Under the pieces are notes generated by a model. It was not told where the DNA came from. It did no database searches and saw nothing but the letters and a program-made list of their open reading frames with translations. Below, in pieces: positions 26,229-34,028 of a stretch of DNA of 44,823 nt. Position numbers and translations under genes: made by a program. This DNA comes from a virus. The number at the start of each line of letters is the position of its first letter. Within the stretch, counting starts at the first letter, position 1. The stretch is from IMG/VR virus record IMGVR_UViG_3300032313_001006, positions 1-44,823 of that record; one strand, 5' to 3'.

Positions 26229-26629
26229 TGGTACAGACAAAATATCCGCAGACACCATACCCTACCAATCTAAGTAGAGTCAACACCAATGCAATTGATC
26301 CTCCCAACACTGATAAATTTTTTAATAATTTTTTTAATTTTCCTATAGACGTAAGTAGCAATGTTGATGCAGCAGTAATAGCATATTTTGAACAAATAAC
26401 CGACAACAAAGAATCAGCCAGGGCTATGGCCAGCGCAGTAATTTATACAGCAATAAAGCAAGGCATAAATCCTATGTCAGCACTTGACGAATTTAAAAAA
26501 GTACCATTGGGAGACCTGAACGCATACACTGCATTATTTTTAAATTTTGAACGTGTTGGTACCAGTTTCTTGGGTTTAAAAAATCGTCCAATACAAAACA
26601 AATATATCACAAGGACTATACTTCCATAA
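26228..26629 (+). CDS. Conserved phage protein, probably structural
   Basis: A 133-residue protein coupled by TAATG on both sides. The N-terminus is Pro/Asn-rich (YPQTPYPTNLSRVNTNAIDP). The helical core has AAVIAYFEQITDNKESARAM, SAVIYTAIKQGINPMSALDE and LGDLNAYTALFLNFERVGTS, followed by NKYITRTILP. I associate this core with uncharacterised proteins near morphogenesis genes in marine T4-like phages. No catalytic residues are apparent. It precedes gp4 directly. Confidence 0.65.
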   Translation: MVQTKYPQTPYPTNLSRVNTNAIDPPNTDKFFNNFFNFPIDVSSNVDAAVIAYFEQITDNKESARAMASAVIYTAIKQGINPMSALDEFKKVPLGDLNAYTALFLNFERVGTSFLGLKNRPIQNKYITRTILP

Positions 26630-27066
26630 TGGGTAAATTTGCCAACGGATTTTATCAAGTTCTCAACCCTGACAAATATGTAGGTAAAAAGGTACCTCAT
26701 TTCCGTAGCAGCTGGGAACACAGCTTTATGAGATTCTGTGACAACAATCCTGCAGTGCTACAATGGGCCAGCGAAGCTGTTCACGTACCTTATCGTAATC
26801 CGTTTACCAACAGAAACACAATATATGTTCCTGACTTTTTGATCATATATCAAAACAAATCCGGGAACAAAATTGGTGAACTAATAGAAATCAAGCCCGG
26901 CAAACAGACTACACTAGAAGCAGCAGGACGCAGCACAAGAGATCAAGCAGCCGCAATATTGAATGCACACAAGTGGCAAGCAGCCAATGCCTGGGCTCAA
27001 CAAAATGGGTTACGCTTTAGAGTAGTCACAGAATCAGATCTGTTCCACCAAGGAAAAGCTCGGTAA
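26629..27066 (+). CDS. 4: Head completion nuclease (gp4-like)
   Basis: A 145-residue protein similar in length and pattern to T4 gp4 (150). It has FRSSWEHSFMRFCDNNPAVL near residues 25-44, WASEAVHVPYRNP, then a PD-(D/E)xK core: D69 in YVPDFLI and E87/K89 in LIEIKPGK, with E30 upstream. A C-terminal KWQAANAWAQQNGLRFRVVT matches the T4 ending. In T4, gp4 acts with gp2 and gp50 to complete the packaged head before tail joining, and its fold is related to TnsA-type nucleases. It is coupled to the preceding gene by TAATG; gp16 follows 8 nt later. Confidence 0.85.
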   Translation: MGKFANGFYQVLNPDKYVGKKVPHFRSSWEHSFMRFCDNNPAVLQWASEAVHVPYRNPFTNRNTIYVPDFLIIYQNKSGNKIGELIEIKPGKQTTLEAAGRSTRDQAAAILNAHKWQAANAWAQQNGLRFRVVTESDLFHQGKAR

Positions 27067-27069
27067 ATA
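27062..27069 (+). promoter_or_regulatory. Possible T4-late-like element before gp16
   Basis: GGTAAATAC overlaps the gp4 stop codon. T4 spacing would put the start at 27075, exactly on the gp16 ATG, implying a leaderless message. Part of the match comes from the stop codon itself, so it may be chance. Confidence 0.35.
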
Positions 27070-27074
27070 CGAGC

Positions 27075-27569
27075 ATGACTAAAAAATTAAGCGAACTATT
27101 TGACTTACCGGATATTCCGTCAACAGACTCTGCTGAATCGTCTGAAGCACTAAAAACCATTATTGAAAACAAAGAGATTATTGCTCGAGTAGACGATGCT
27201 ATAGACAAAATTGATATAGCACTTCCTACTGTACGTGACCTTGAAGCCAGCGATGCGGAAATGGACGAACTTGCTGAATTGGCCAAAACAAAATTTGAAG
27301 ATTTGATGGATTTAGGAATGAACATGGATCCCCGTTTTGGTGGTGTAGTATTTCAAACTGCCGGCACCCTGCTAGGGCATGCTATCACTGCCAAAACAGC
27401 CAAAATGGACAAGAAGCTACGCATGGTACAACTACAGCTTCAGAAAGCCAGACTAGATCATCAGACATCAAAAGATGATCCAGACAGCAGACCCGTAGAC
27501 GGCCAGGGTGTAGTACTGGATCGCAACGATTTATTGAATCAGATTCTTCAAAAGAACAAAAACACATAA
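27075..27569 (+). CDS. 16: Terminase small subunit (gp16-like)
   Basis: A 164-residue protein, the same length as T4 gp16 (164). The N-terminus KKLSELFDLPDIPST resembles the T4 beginning (a short segment with DISDLPGID). A long helical middle has MDELAELAKTKFEDLMDLGM, then FGGVVFQTAGTLLGHAITAK and MDKKLRMVQLQLQKARLDHQ. This fits the central coiled coil of gp16 that builds the DNA-recognition ring. The C-terminus carries VDGQGVVLDRNDLLNQIL. In T4, gp16 is immediately followed by gp17; here gp17 lies about 12 kb downstream. Confidence 0.75.
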   Translation: MTKKLSELFDLPDIPSTDSAESSEALKTIIENKEIIARVDDAIDKIDIALPTVRDLEASDAEMDELAELAKTKFEDLMDLGMNMDPRFGGVVFQTAGTLLGHAITAKTAKMDKKLRMVQLQLQKARLDHQTSKDDPDSRPVDGQGVVLDRNDLLNQILQKNKNT

Positions 27570-27572
27570 ATA
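27565..27572 (+). promoter_or_regulatory. T4-late-like promoter element (CATAAATA)
   Basis: CATAAATACT overlaps the gp16 stop. The predicted start near 27578 gives a ~15-nt leader for the next gene, with AGGA in it. Confidence 0.6.
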
Positions 27573-27592
27573 CTCTATAAACAGGATTAACT

Positions 27593-28216
27593 ATGAAAAA
27601 TCTTCACGATTATATAGCCGAACGTAACTCAAATTATTCTTTTAGGATCAAGGTAGCCAAACAAAATCCTAAAGATATCATGGAAGAAATCAAAAATGCA
27701 CTTGATGCTTACGAGTTGGTTGATATTACTACACCAAAAAGTCTACCAGTACAAGAACACAGAGAGTTTCCAAAATGGGGACCTTGTGAATGTTGGCAAT
27801 TTGAAGCCACAGTGTCGTACCCTACCACTGGTGTACAAATTGCACAGCTACTTAAAGAGCGCACAGGTATGCAGGCCGAATGGGTATGTGTATATGGTAA
27901 ACAACAGGCCGATGACAATGATGCATTTGAAGCATATGGCAAAGATCACGAAGGTTCGTTGCTATTAGACAGCGAACTTAAAGATGTAGCCGGAGCACAA
28001 GAACTAGTGGGCGACCGGCGCAAGGATAGTTTACTAAAAGAACTAGAAGAACAATCACCCAAGCTAACCGGATTCAAAGATCCCAAGTTAACTTCGCAGC
28101 AGGCAAGTGAAAAAACTCCCGCAGCAAAAACAACCAATCAATTGCCACAAGGCAGCAAGAGCCCAGTAGGAAGCCAACAAAACAAATTACCACAGGCTAA
28201 AGGAAAAAACAAATGA
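27593..28216 (+). CDS. Protein with capsid-targeting-like N-terminus
   Basis: A 207-residue protein. The first ten residues, MKNLHDYIAE, closely resemble the T4 internal-protein targeting peptide MKTYQEFIAE and end in I-A-E. A folded part follows (residues ~15-105), with GPCECWQFEATVSYPTTG and KERTGMQAEWVCVYGKQQ. The rest is charged and then Gln/Lys/Pro-rich (PQGSKSPVGSQQNKLPQ) and probably disordered. No known enzyme motif is seen. It opens the block of candidate internal head proteins and has its own late element. Its stop overlaps the next start (ATGA). Confidence 0.65.
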   Translation: MKNLHDYIAERNSNYSFRIKVAKQNPKDIMEEIKNALDAYELVDITTPKSLPVQEHREFPKWGPCECWQFEATVSYPTTGVQIAQLLKERTGMQAEWVCVYGKQQADDNDAFEAYGKDHEGSLLLDSELKDVAGAQELVGDRRKDSLLKELEEQSPKLTGFKDPKLTSQQASEKTPAAKTTNQLPQGSKSPVGSQQNKLPQAKGKNK

Positions 28217-30216
28217 GCAACAACATCTATGACATCTTGAAGAAGATGCAGAACCTAGAAGCACCCAAGCAGAGTCTTACTGAAAGTAAAAAGGCCAAGC
28301 CTGATTACATTGACATTGACAAAGATGGCAACAAGACTGAGCCAATGAAAAAAGCTGCTCGCGAAAAGAGCAAAGGTGCGGTTGCCGAAGCAGTGGCAAC
28401 TGTTGAACGACAACTTGCAGAAAAGTATCAGGGCTTCAAGAAGTCAGTTGCAGAAGGTGTACAAGCAAAAGGCACAATCAAGCCAACTGATTCTGGTGAA
28501 GAATATACTGCTGCACCAGGTTATCGTGTTAAAGCTGAATACGAACCTGGCCAAAGTAAACCTAAAATGGGTTTTGTCAAAGACAAGTCAAGTGAGCCAG
28601 AGCAAACAGGACAAGGTGCCAAGCCAGCCAAGCCAGCAGATCAACCCAAGGTGGATGAAGATGCACTGGATTTTTTGCGTGATCCTGAGGGAATTGCCAA
28701 GAACCGTGCTGCCCAAGCTGCATCTGATCAGCGTTTTGCAGATCGATCAGCGAAACACTTTGCCGGACAAGTTGGCGATCAATATCATGACCAACTAATA
28801 AAAACCAATCCAGCTTATAGAGATGAGTACATGTCTCAGGTACGAGATGTTCGTTCACCAGACGTAATGAGAAAGATTGAGAAAGAGTTACAAGCAAAAT
28901 ATGATCCAATGGGCGGACCAACAAACATTGATTATGAAAAAATCAAAAAAAATCCAATGTCAACAAGAGCCGGGGAGCAGGGCGTAGACTGGCGTCCTTT
29001 TGGTCCTGGACCACGAGATTCTTTTGATAGTGACAAATTTGGTCGTCCTGTGAAAGAAGGCGACATAGATGAAAGTGCTTTACAAGCATACCTAGGCAAA
29101 AAGAAATACGGCGAACAAGGTATGAAAGCCTTACAGCAAGCTGGCCGTGATGGTGCCAGCAAAGAAAAGATGGCCCGGATTCGTGCCCAACACGACAAGA
29201 TGGATGAAGATATTATAGGTGTAAGAGAAGTCGAAATGACAGAAGCAGTGGAAGCATTCACTCCTGAAGACATTGAAGCGGCAATAAATTATCGTAATCC
29301 AGCTGGACCTATATGGCAAATTAAGAATGGCAAAATTAGATTTTATTTAATGAACATGGATCGCATGGCCCTTGATGATATGTTGTCGAGACCACTTGCA
29401 TCACAACAAGATTGGGATATGCTAAAGAAACAAATTAAGAAACAGCTTCAAGATAGTCAAGGCACTATAGATGAAGATATGTTGTCACCAGGTCAGAAGA
29501 AAATTGCCAAGATGAGCCCACCGCCAAACAAAATTGATGCCAATGACCTAGCAGCATTACGTGCTGGTAAAAAGAAAAAATCAGAAGGCAATGCTTTTAG
29601 TGGTGCAGTTGCAAAAGCCAAAGCCACTGGCCAAGATGAATTCAAAGTAGGCGGAAAAAAATATAAAGTTCAAGAAGGTGAAAGCCAGTACATGAACAAA
29701 GACGGTACTTTTAAAAATCCAAGAACAGATGCAGCTAGAGAAAGACAGCGAGCAGAAATAGAACAAACACAAAAAACAAGCGATGGAAATTGGATGGGCC
29801 CAAAAGACAAAGCTCCAAAATATCGACCAAGCGAATACACCCAAGGCAAATATAGCCAAGAAATAGCCAAGGCCATGGACCAGGACAGAGAAGAGCGAGA
29901 TGCTGCTCGCGGTCCATTAAACAAAATTGCTAATTATGGTTCAAGACTAGTGTTTGGCAAAGACATGCCAGTTGACAAAGGTCGCACCAGCATGCGTGAA
30001 GGTTGGGAAGAGATGCAAAAGTATCTTGAGAAAAAACGCGGTCCTGAAAGCAAGGGCGGTGCTGGCAAAAAAGCTGGTACCAGATACGGCGGTTCAGCAC
30101 AACGTGACGATGACGACGAGACCGACGGCGAAGGCCAAGCAGTTGTTAAGAAAAAAGGTCGTCCAAAAGGTACAGGCGGTGGAGCAAAGTTTAACTTCAA
30201 GAAACCCAAAGACTAA
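28213..30216 (+). CDS. Large charged protein of the internal-protein block
   Basis: A 667-residue, Lys/Asp/Glu/Gln-rich and probably largely disordered protein. Residues 1-24 (YDILKKMQNLE, then SLTE) give a looser form of the (I/L)-x-E targeting pattern. Residues about 30-50 read PDYIDIDKDGNKTEPMKKAA, an EF-hand-like DxDKDGN loop that I recall from other marine phage proteins. Near residues 345-415 is a more ordered segment (EAFTPEDIEAAINYRNPAGP, GKIRFYLMNMDRMALDDML). A VGGKKYKVQEGESQYMNKDG segment lies near 475-500. The C-terminus is basic and Gly-rich (KKKGRPKGTGGGAKFNFKK), suggesting DNA contact. A head-interior or scaffold role is inferred. Confidence 0.55.
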   Translation: MSNNIYDILKKMQNLEAPKQSLTESKKAKPDYIDIDKDGNKTEPMKKAAREKSKGAVAEAVATVERQLAEKYQGFKKSVAEGVQAKGTIKPTDSGEEYTAAPGYRVKAEYEPGQSKPKMGFVKDKSSEPEQTGQGAKPAKPADQPKVDEDALDFLRDPEGIAKNRAAQAASDQRFADRSAKHFAGQVGDQYHDQLIKTNPAYRDEYMSQVRDVRSPDVMRKIEKELQAKYDPMGGPTNIDYEKIKKNPMSTRAGEQGVDWRPFGPGPRDSFDSDKFGRPVKEGDIDESALQAYLGKKKYGEQGMKALQQAGRDGASKEKMARIRAQHDKMDEDIIGVREVEMTEAVEAFTPEDIEAAINYRNPAGPIWQIKNGKIRFYLMNMDRMALDDMLSRPLASQQDWDMLKKQIKKQLQDSQGTIDEDMLSPGQKKIAKMSPPPNKIDANDLAALRAGKKKKSEGNAFSGAVAKAKATGQDEFKVGGKKYKVQEGESQYMNKDGTFKNPRTDAARERQRAEIEQTQKTSDGNWMGPKDKAPKYRPSEYTQGKYSQEIAKAMDQDREERDAARGPLNKIANYGSRLVFGKDMPVDKGRTSMREGWEEMQKYLEKKRGPESKGGAGKKAGTRYGGSAQRDDDDETDGEGQAVVKKKGRPKGTGGGAKFNFKKPKD

Positions 30217-30218
30217 TC

Positions 30219-33200
30219 GTGACCAAGCGCAGTTTACAACAGATTGAGGAAAGCCTTCGTGCTCGGTTGGCCGAAGGTGCAGGAAAACGCGATGCTGACG
30301 GTGACGGTATCCCTGACGACGAAGAACGCTCGTTTTTACTTCCTGGGTCTGAGTGGGGCGGAACCCGCGACAATCCAATACATCAAATTGCTCCACCTTT
30401 TCCTGGCGGCGGTGGAGGCGGTCGTGGATCTAGTTCGGCACCTGGTGGCGGAAAACCTTCAGTTTGGAGAATAGGTCCTGATGGTAGTAGAACAAGTGTG
30501 CCTCCTCCGTTACGTAAACCTTCAATATCTCCTGACGAAGCACGAGCAGCAGCCGCAGCAAGAAAGCGAGCCGAAGAGTTAGTGACCGGACAAGGATCCA
30601 AAGAAGGACCAAAGGTATGGCGCCGAGGCGAATCTGAAAAAGGCCAATCATTCCCAACGGGACAATATGTAGACAAAAGTGGAATAACAAGAAATGCAGA
30701 TGGAACTCCTGTGCCAACGGTATTACCTGTAAAACCAACTCCAACCGCAGCTCAATCAGGTCCAAAATTTGACCCAAATAAAAAATATGATACTGGACTA
30801 GAACTCAAACCTGGACCAGGCACTAGAGAAATATGGCATAACAAACCTAAAAAAATAAAAGAACCGTCTGCAAAAGAAAAAGACGCAGCTGAAAGAGAAC
30901 AAAATCCAAAATTGGGTGATTATGTTGACCCAAGAACTCGTCGAGGAAAATCAGCGTTAACTAGTGTTGGTGGCCATGCAGCCGCTCTTGCTGCATTGCT
31001 ATGGGCACAATATCAAAAAGAAAAAGAATCAGGTGGTGCAGAACCTACAGGTTCCACGGCTGACTCAGCTTCTCAAGCCGCCAATCAAACAGTTCCAGTA
31101 GAATTATTACCACCTGGTACTAAGGACAGCGGGTCAAGTGATGTTGATTTACCAACTGTTGACGTACCATCAAGAGCTAGTACGGGTTCAGTGTCTGAGC
31201 CTGAAGCTGGTAGCATGTCGGGACGAGTCATATACGAGCCAAAAAAACAAGTACCGGACACCGAACTCAAATCATTGCCTGCTGTCACAGTCACAGCAGA
31301 ACCATCGGGCGGAGCAGCTAGACCTGACAAGCCAGTAGAACGACCAGCTGAAAAGCCAGTAGAAAAGAAGCCAGCTGAAAGACCAGTAGAACGACCAGTA
31401 GAAAAGCCAGCAGAACGACCAGTAGAACGACCAGCTGAAAGACCTGCAGAAAGACCAGCTGAAAGACCTGCAGAAAGACCTGGTGCTGGCTCATCTGACA
31501 AACAAGGACCGGGCACAAAAACTTCGCCGGGCGGTACTGGAGAAAAGCCCGGTGATCGACCTGGACCTGGACCCGGAACTGGAAACGAGCCAGATTATAA
31601 ACCGCCAAACTATCGTAATCGCGGAACAATGACTCAGTTACCAGAATCAATTGATGCAATTGAAACAAGATTACTAAACAAGTATCAAAATTTTTTATCG
31701 GAAGACAGTGCAGTTTACGAAGAAAAACAAAATCCAAGACAAGTAATTGAGCAGTATCTTGGCAAGCGATTGAGCAACAGTGAATACAGTGCTTTTCTAA
31801 GAGCAGTTGGTGCAGAATCTGGTAGTCAACCATTGGAACGAGCGCACATCGCTTCGGTGATCTTGAATCGAGCCAAAGAAGCTCGTGGAGATATAATTGG
31901 CGTACTCAATACCCCGTCACAATTTCAAGCTATTACTGGACCAAAAGGATATCAGGGTACTGTGTTTAAACCTTATTACAGTAATGCAAGAAGTATTATT
32001 CCAGGCATTGATCAAGAAATAGCTTCTACACTAGAGTTAGTAAAACCAGGACTCACACACTTCTCAGCAGCTGATCCTGCTGCTTATAGAGAGGTAGGCG
32101 GTATGAAAAAATATCGAGAAGTAATGAAGATGTATTCAAAAGATCCCAATAGATCACGAGTATATGCAAGTGTGTTTGGCAATCTTGGACCGGTGCCATA
32201 CAATCCCAACGCTAACCCAATGGTCAAAGCAGAACGAAAACTGGGGGACAAGTTCCGCGATCCTTATGCTGGTCTTGTGTCGCCTACAAACGTAGCTCGC
32301 GCAGAACCATCAGGTGGAGCGGCTAGACCTGATCCAAGAGACAAAAAGCCAGCAGACATAGATAAACAAAAATCTGAAACAAAACCTGGCTACTACACAG
32401 TAGGTGACAGTCATGGTGAAGGCATAGCTATATACGGCAAGGGCAAAGATGGCCCAACATGGGTCAACAAATCAAAAGTTGGTGCCAGTGTGGTTGACAA
32501 AGATCAATTCAAAACACACATGGCCAACATAGACAGTATTCCCTCGGGCAGTGTGGTTACAATCAGCGGCGGAGCCAATGATATCTCAAGATCAAATCAT
32601 CAGGACATAGTTAACAATTTAAACAAATTGATCGCTGCTGCCAAAGCTAAAGGTCATAAAGTGGTATATGTATTGCCTACAGAAAGTCCAGACCCTGCAA
32701 AGCAACAACAGCGAGAAGCATTAAGACAGACAATCTTAAAGGGCGTCAAAGATGTTCCTATAGTAGACTTGGGCATGGCATCCAAAACAGATAAACAACA
32801 GGTGCATCTAGACAGTAAAGGTTACAATAGAATTGCCAAAAATATCAGTGACATGTTTGTGCCTGATACTGGTACCGCCAAGACAGCATCCGGTAGACCT
32901 GCTGGTACTCAAGTGCTACCAGACTGGAGCAAGTACAAATACGGCGATCTAGGACCATTGGTCAAGAATGAACGAGGTGAGTGGACCACCGTGGATGGGC
33001 AGCGATCTGCCACAGATCCAAAGCTCATTGCTGATCTAGAGAAACTTGATACTTATACTCCGCCAGAAACTTTCTTGGACAAGCTACAGCGAACACTTCC
33101 TCCTGCGCTAGGCGGCAAGGGCGAATTAGTTTCGCAAGTGTTTGGCGACAAGAAAAAATCAGTAGCACCTGCTACAAAAACAGCAGAGCCAGCGGCAGCA

Positions 33201-34028
33201 GCGCCTGCTGCAACAGACAAGCAGCCAGCAAAAGATTCTGAATCCGGCGATTTGATTGACAAGTTGTATGGAACTAAAAAAGCCAAAGAAGTTCAAGCTC
33301 AGTGGGCAGCAGATACCGAGCGTCGTGAAGCTGAAAAAAAAGCCAAACCTAAAACATCACAATCTGCGTCTGGAGTGATAGACTATTCAGCAACCAATCA
33401 ACCCAAGGTAGAAAAACCAAAAGCGCCTACAGCGGAACCAGCCAAGGTAGAAAAACCAGCAGATCTTACTGCACTTTTGCAAAAAGATCAAGTTGGATTA
33501 AAACAAGCCCGACGAAAACTAAGTGATTTTGAACAGGCATTTGCTGCTGCTAGAGATCGAGGTGACAAAGAATTTACATGGCAAAAAGATGGAAAGCCGT
33601 ATCAGGTTACAACTAGATTAAAAGGTGAAAAACCATTAGCGAAAGCCGCTAACTCTGCGACTGTAGTGCCCGCAGATACTAGCTTGAAACAACTTATGAA
33701 CAAATCATTGCCTGTAGATCAATCATTAGATACTGGTGAAAAAATAGTTGATATTCCTACAATTACAAGTACCAGTGTCACTGATAGATTTAAACCGCCA
33801 GTTGAACTACCGCAAGAACCAAAGCCGAGCGAAATTCAACAAGCAATGCGAGATTTTGAACGTGAGCAGGCTGCACTAGATGCAGACGAAGAAATTGTAA
33901 ACCTAGATGATTTAGCGGGTAAAAAAGATAACAAATCGTCATATACCAGTACAGTCAATGAATCCATAAATACTAAATCAGATGTAGAGTTACACAACTT
34001 ACTTAAATTAGCCGGAAGAATAAAATGA
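30219..34028 (+). CDS. Multidomain SleB-like / SGNH hydrolase protein
   Basis: A 1269-residue protein starting at GTG. In order: an N-terminus ending RARLAE; an EF-hand-like DADGDGIPDDEE (residues 24-35); Gly/Pro-rich linkers; a PAERPVERP repeat tract (~370-422); a SleB/CwlJ-like hydrolase domain (~510-665, AFLRAVGAESGSQPLERAHI, ASVILNRAKE, NTPSQFQAIT); and an SGNH domain (~720-880, VGDSHGEG with the nucleophile Ser, SGGANDIS, VHLDSKGYNRIA). Further on come a FTWQKDGKPYQVTTRLKGEK segment (~1112-1131) and a C-terminal LHNLLKLAGRIK. SleB-type domains cut peptidoglycan; SGNH domains are esterases or lipases. The catalytic Asp-His spacing in SGNH block V is unusual. The protein may be packaged and act on the envelope during entry; this is inference. 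Confidence 0.7.
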   Translation: MTKRSLQQIEESLRARLAEGAGKRDADGDGIPDDEERSFLLPGSEWGGTRDNPIHQIAPPFPGGGGGGRGSSSAPGGGKPSVWRIGPDGSRTSVPPPLRKPSISPDEARAAAAARKRAEELVTGQGSKEGPKVWRRGESEKGQSFPTGQYVDKSGITRNADGTPVPTVLPVKPTPTAAQSGPKFDPNKKYDTGLELKPGPGTREIWHNKPKKIKEPSAKEKDAAEREQNPKLGDYVDPRTRRGKSALTSVGGHAAALAALLWAQYQKEKESGGAEPTGSTADSASQAANQTVPVELLPPGTKDSGSSDVDLPTVDVPSRASTGSVSEPEAGSMSGRVIYEPKKQVPDTELKSLPAVTVTAEPSGGAARPDKPVERPAEKPVEKKPAERPVERPVEKPAERPVERPAERPAERPAERPAERPGAGSSDKQGPGTKTSPGGTGEKPGDRPGPGPGTGNEPDYKPPNYRNRGTMTQLPESIDAIETRLLNKYQNFLSEDSAVYEEKQNPRQVIEQYLGKRLSNSEYSAFLRAVGAESGSQPLERAHIASVILNRAKEARGDIIGVLNTPSQFQAITGPKGYQGTVFKPYYSNARSIIPGIDQEIASTLELVKPGLTHFSAADPAAYREVGGMKKYREVMKMYSKDPNRSRVYASVFGNLGPVPYNPNANPMVKAERKLGDKFRDPYAGLVSPTNVARAEPSGGAARPDPRDKKPADIDKQKSETKPGYYTVGDSHGEGIAIYGKGKDGPTWVNKSKVGASVVDKDQFKTHMANIDSIPSGSVVTISGGANDISRSNHQDIVNNLNKLIAAAKAKGHKVVYVLPTESPDPAKQQQREALRQTILKGVKDVPIVDLGMASKTDKQQVHLDSKGYNRIAKNISDMFVPDTGTAKTASGRPAGTQVLPDWSKYKYGDLGPLVKNERGEWTTVDGQRSATDPKLIADLEKLDTYTPPETFLDKLQRTLPPALGGKGELVSQVFGDKKKSVAPATKTAEPAAAAPAATDKQPAKDSESGDLIDKLYGTKKAKEVQAQWAADTERREAEKKAKPKTSQSASGVIDYSATNQPKVEKPKAPTAEPAKVEKPADLTALLQKDQVGLKQARRKLSDFEQAFAAARDRGDKEFTWQKDGKPYQVTTRLKGEKPLAKAANSATVVPADTSLKQLMNKSLPVDQSLDTGEKIVDIPTITSTSVTDRFKPPVELPQEPKPSEIQQAMRDFEREQAALDADEEIVNLDDLAGKKDNKSSYTSTVNESINTKSDVELHNLLKLAGRIK
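31330..31482 (+). repeat. Pro-Ala/Val-Glu-Arg/Lys repeat tract
   Basis: Repeated 12-nt units encode P-(A/V)-E-(R/K) tetrapeptides, about a dozen copies with a few Lys insertions. The encoded tract alternates charge and proline and should be an extended linker. Later units (CCAGCTGAAAGA / CCTGCAGAAAGA) alternate in near-identical pairs, suggesting slippage. Confidence 0.85.
33965..33972 (+). promoter_or_regulatory. T4-late-like element inside preceding gene
   Basis: CATAAATACT lies within the 3' end of the 1269-residue gene. The predicted start near 33978 gives a ~47-nt leader for the 787-residue gene at 34025. It sits in coding sequence, so chance cannot be excluded. Confidence 0.45.

Noticed and set aside
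28376-28798. Plus-strand ORF of 140 residues in another frame of the 667-residue gene
   Set aside because: It is an out-of-frame shadow of charged low-complexity sequence, without a ribosome site.
31318-31833. Antisense ORF over the Pro-Ala-Glu-Arg repeats
   Set aside because: Its Leu/Val/Phe-rich repeats simply mirror the repeat on the coding strand.
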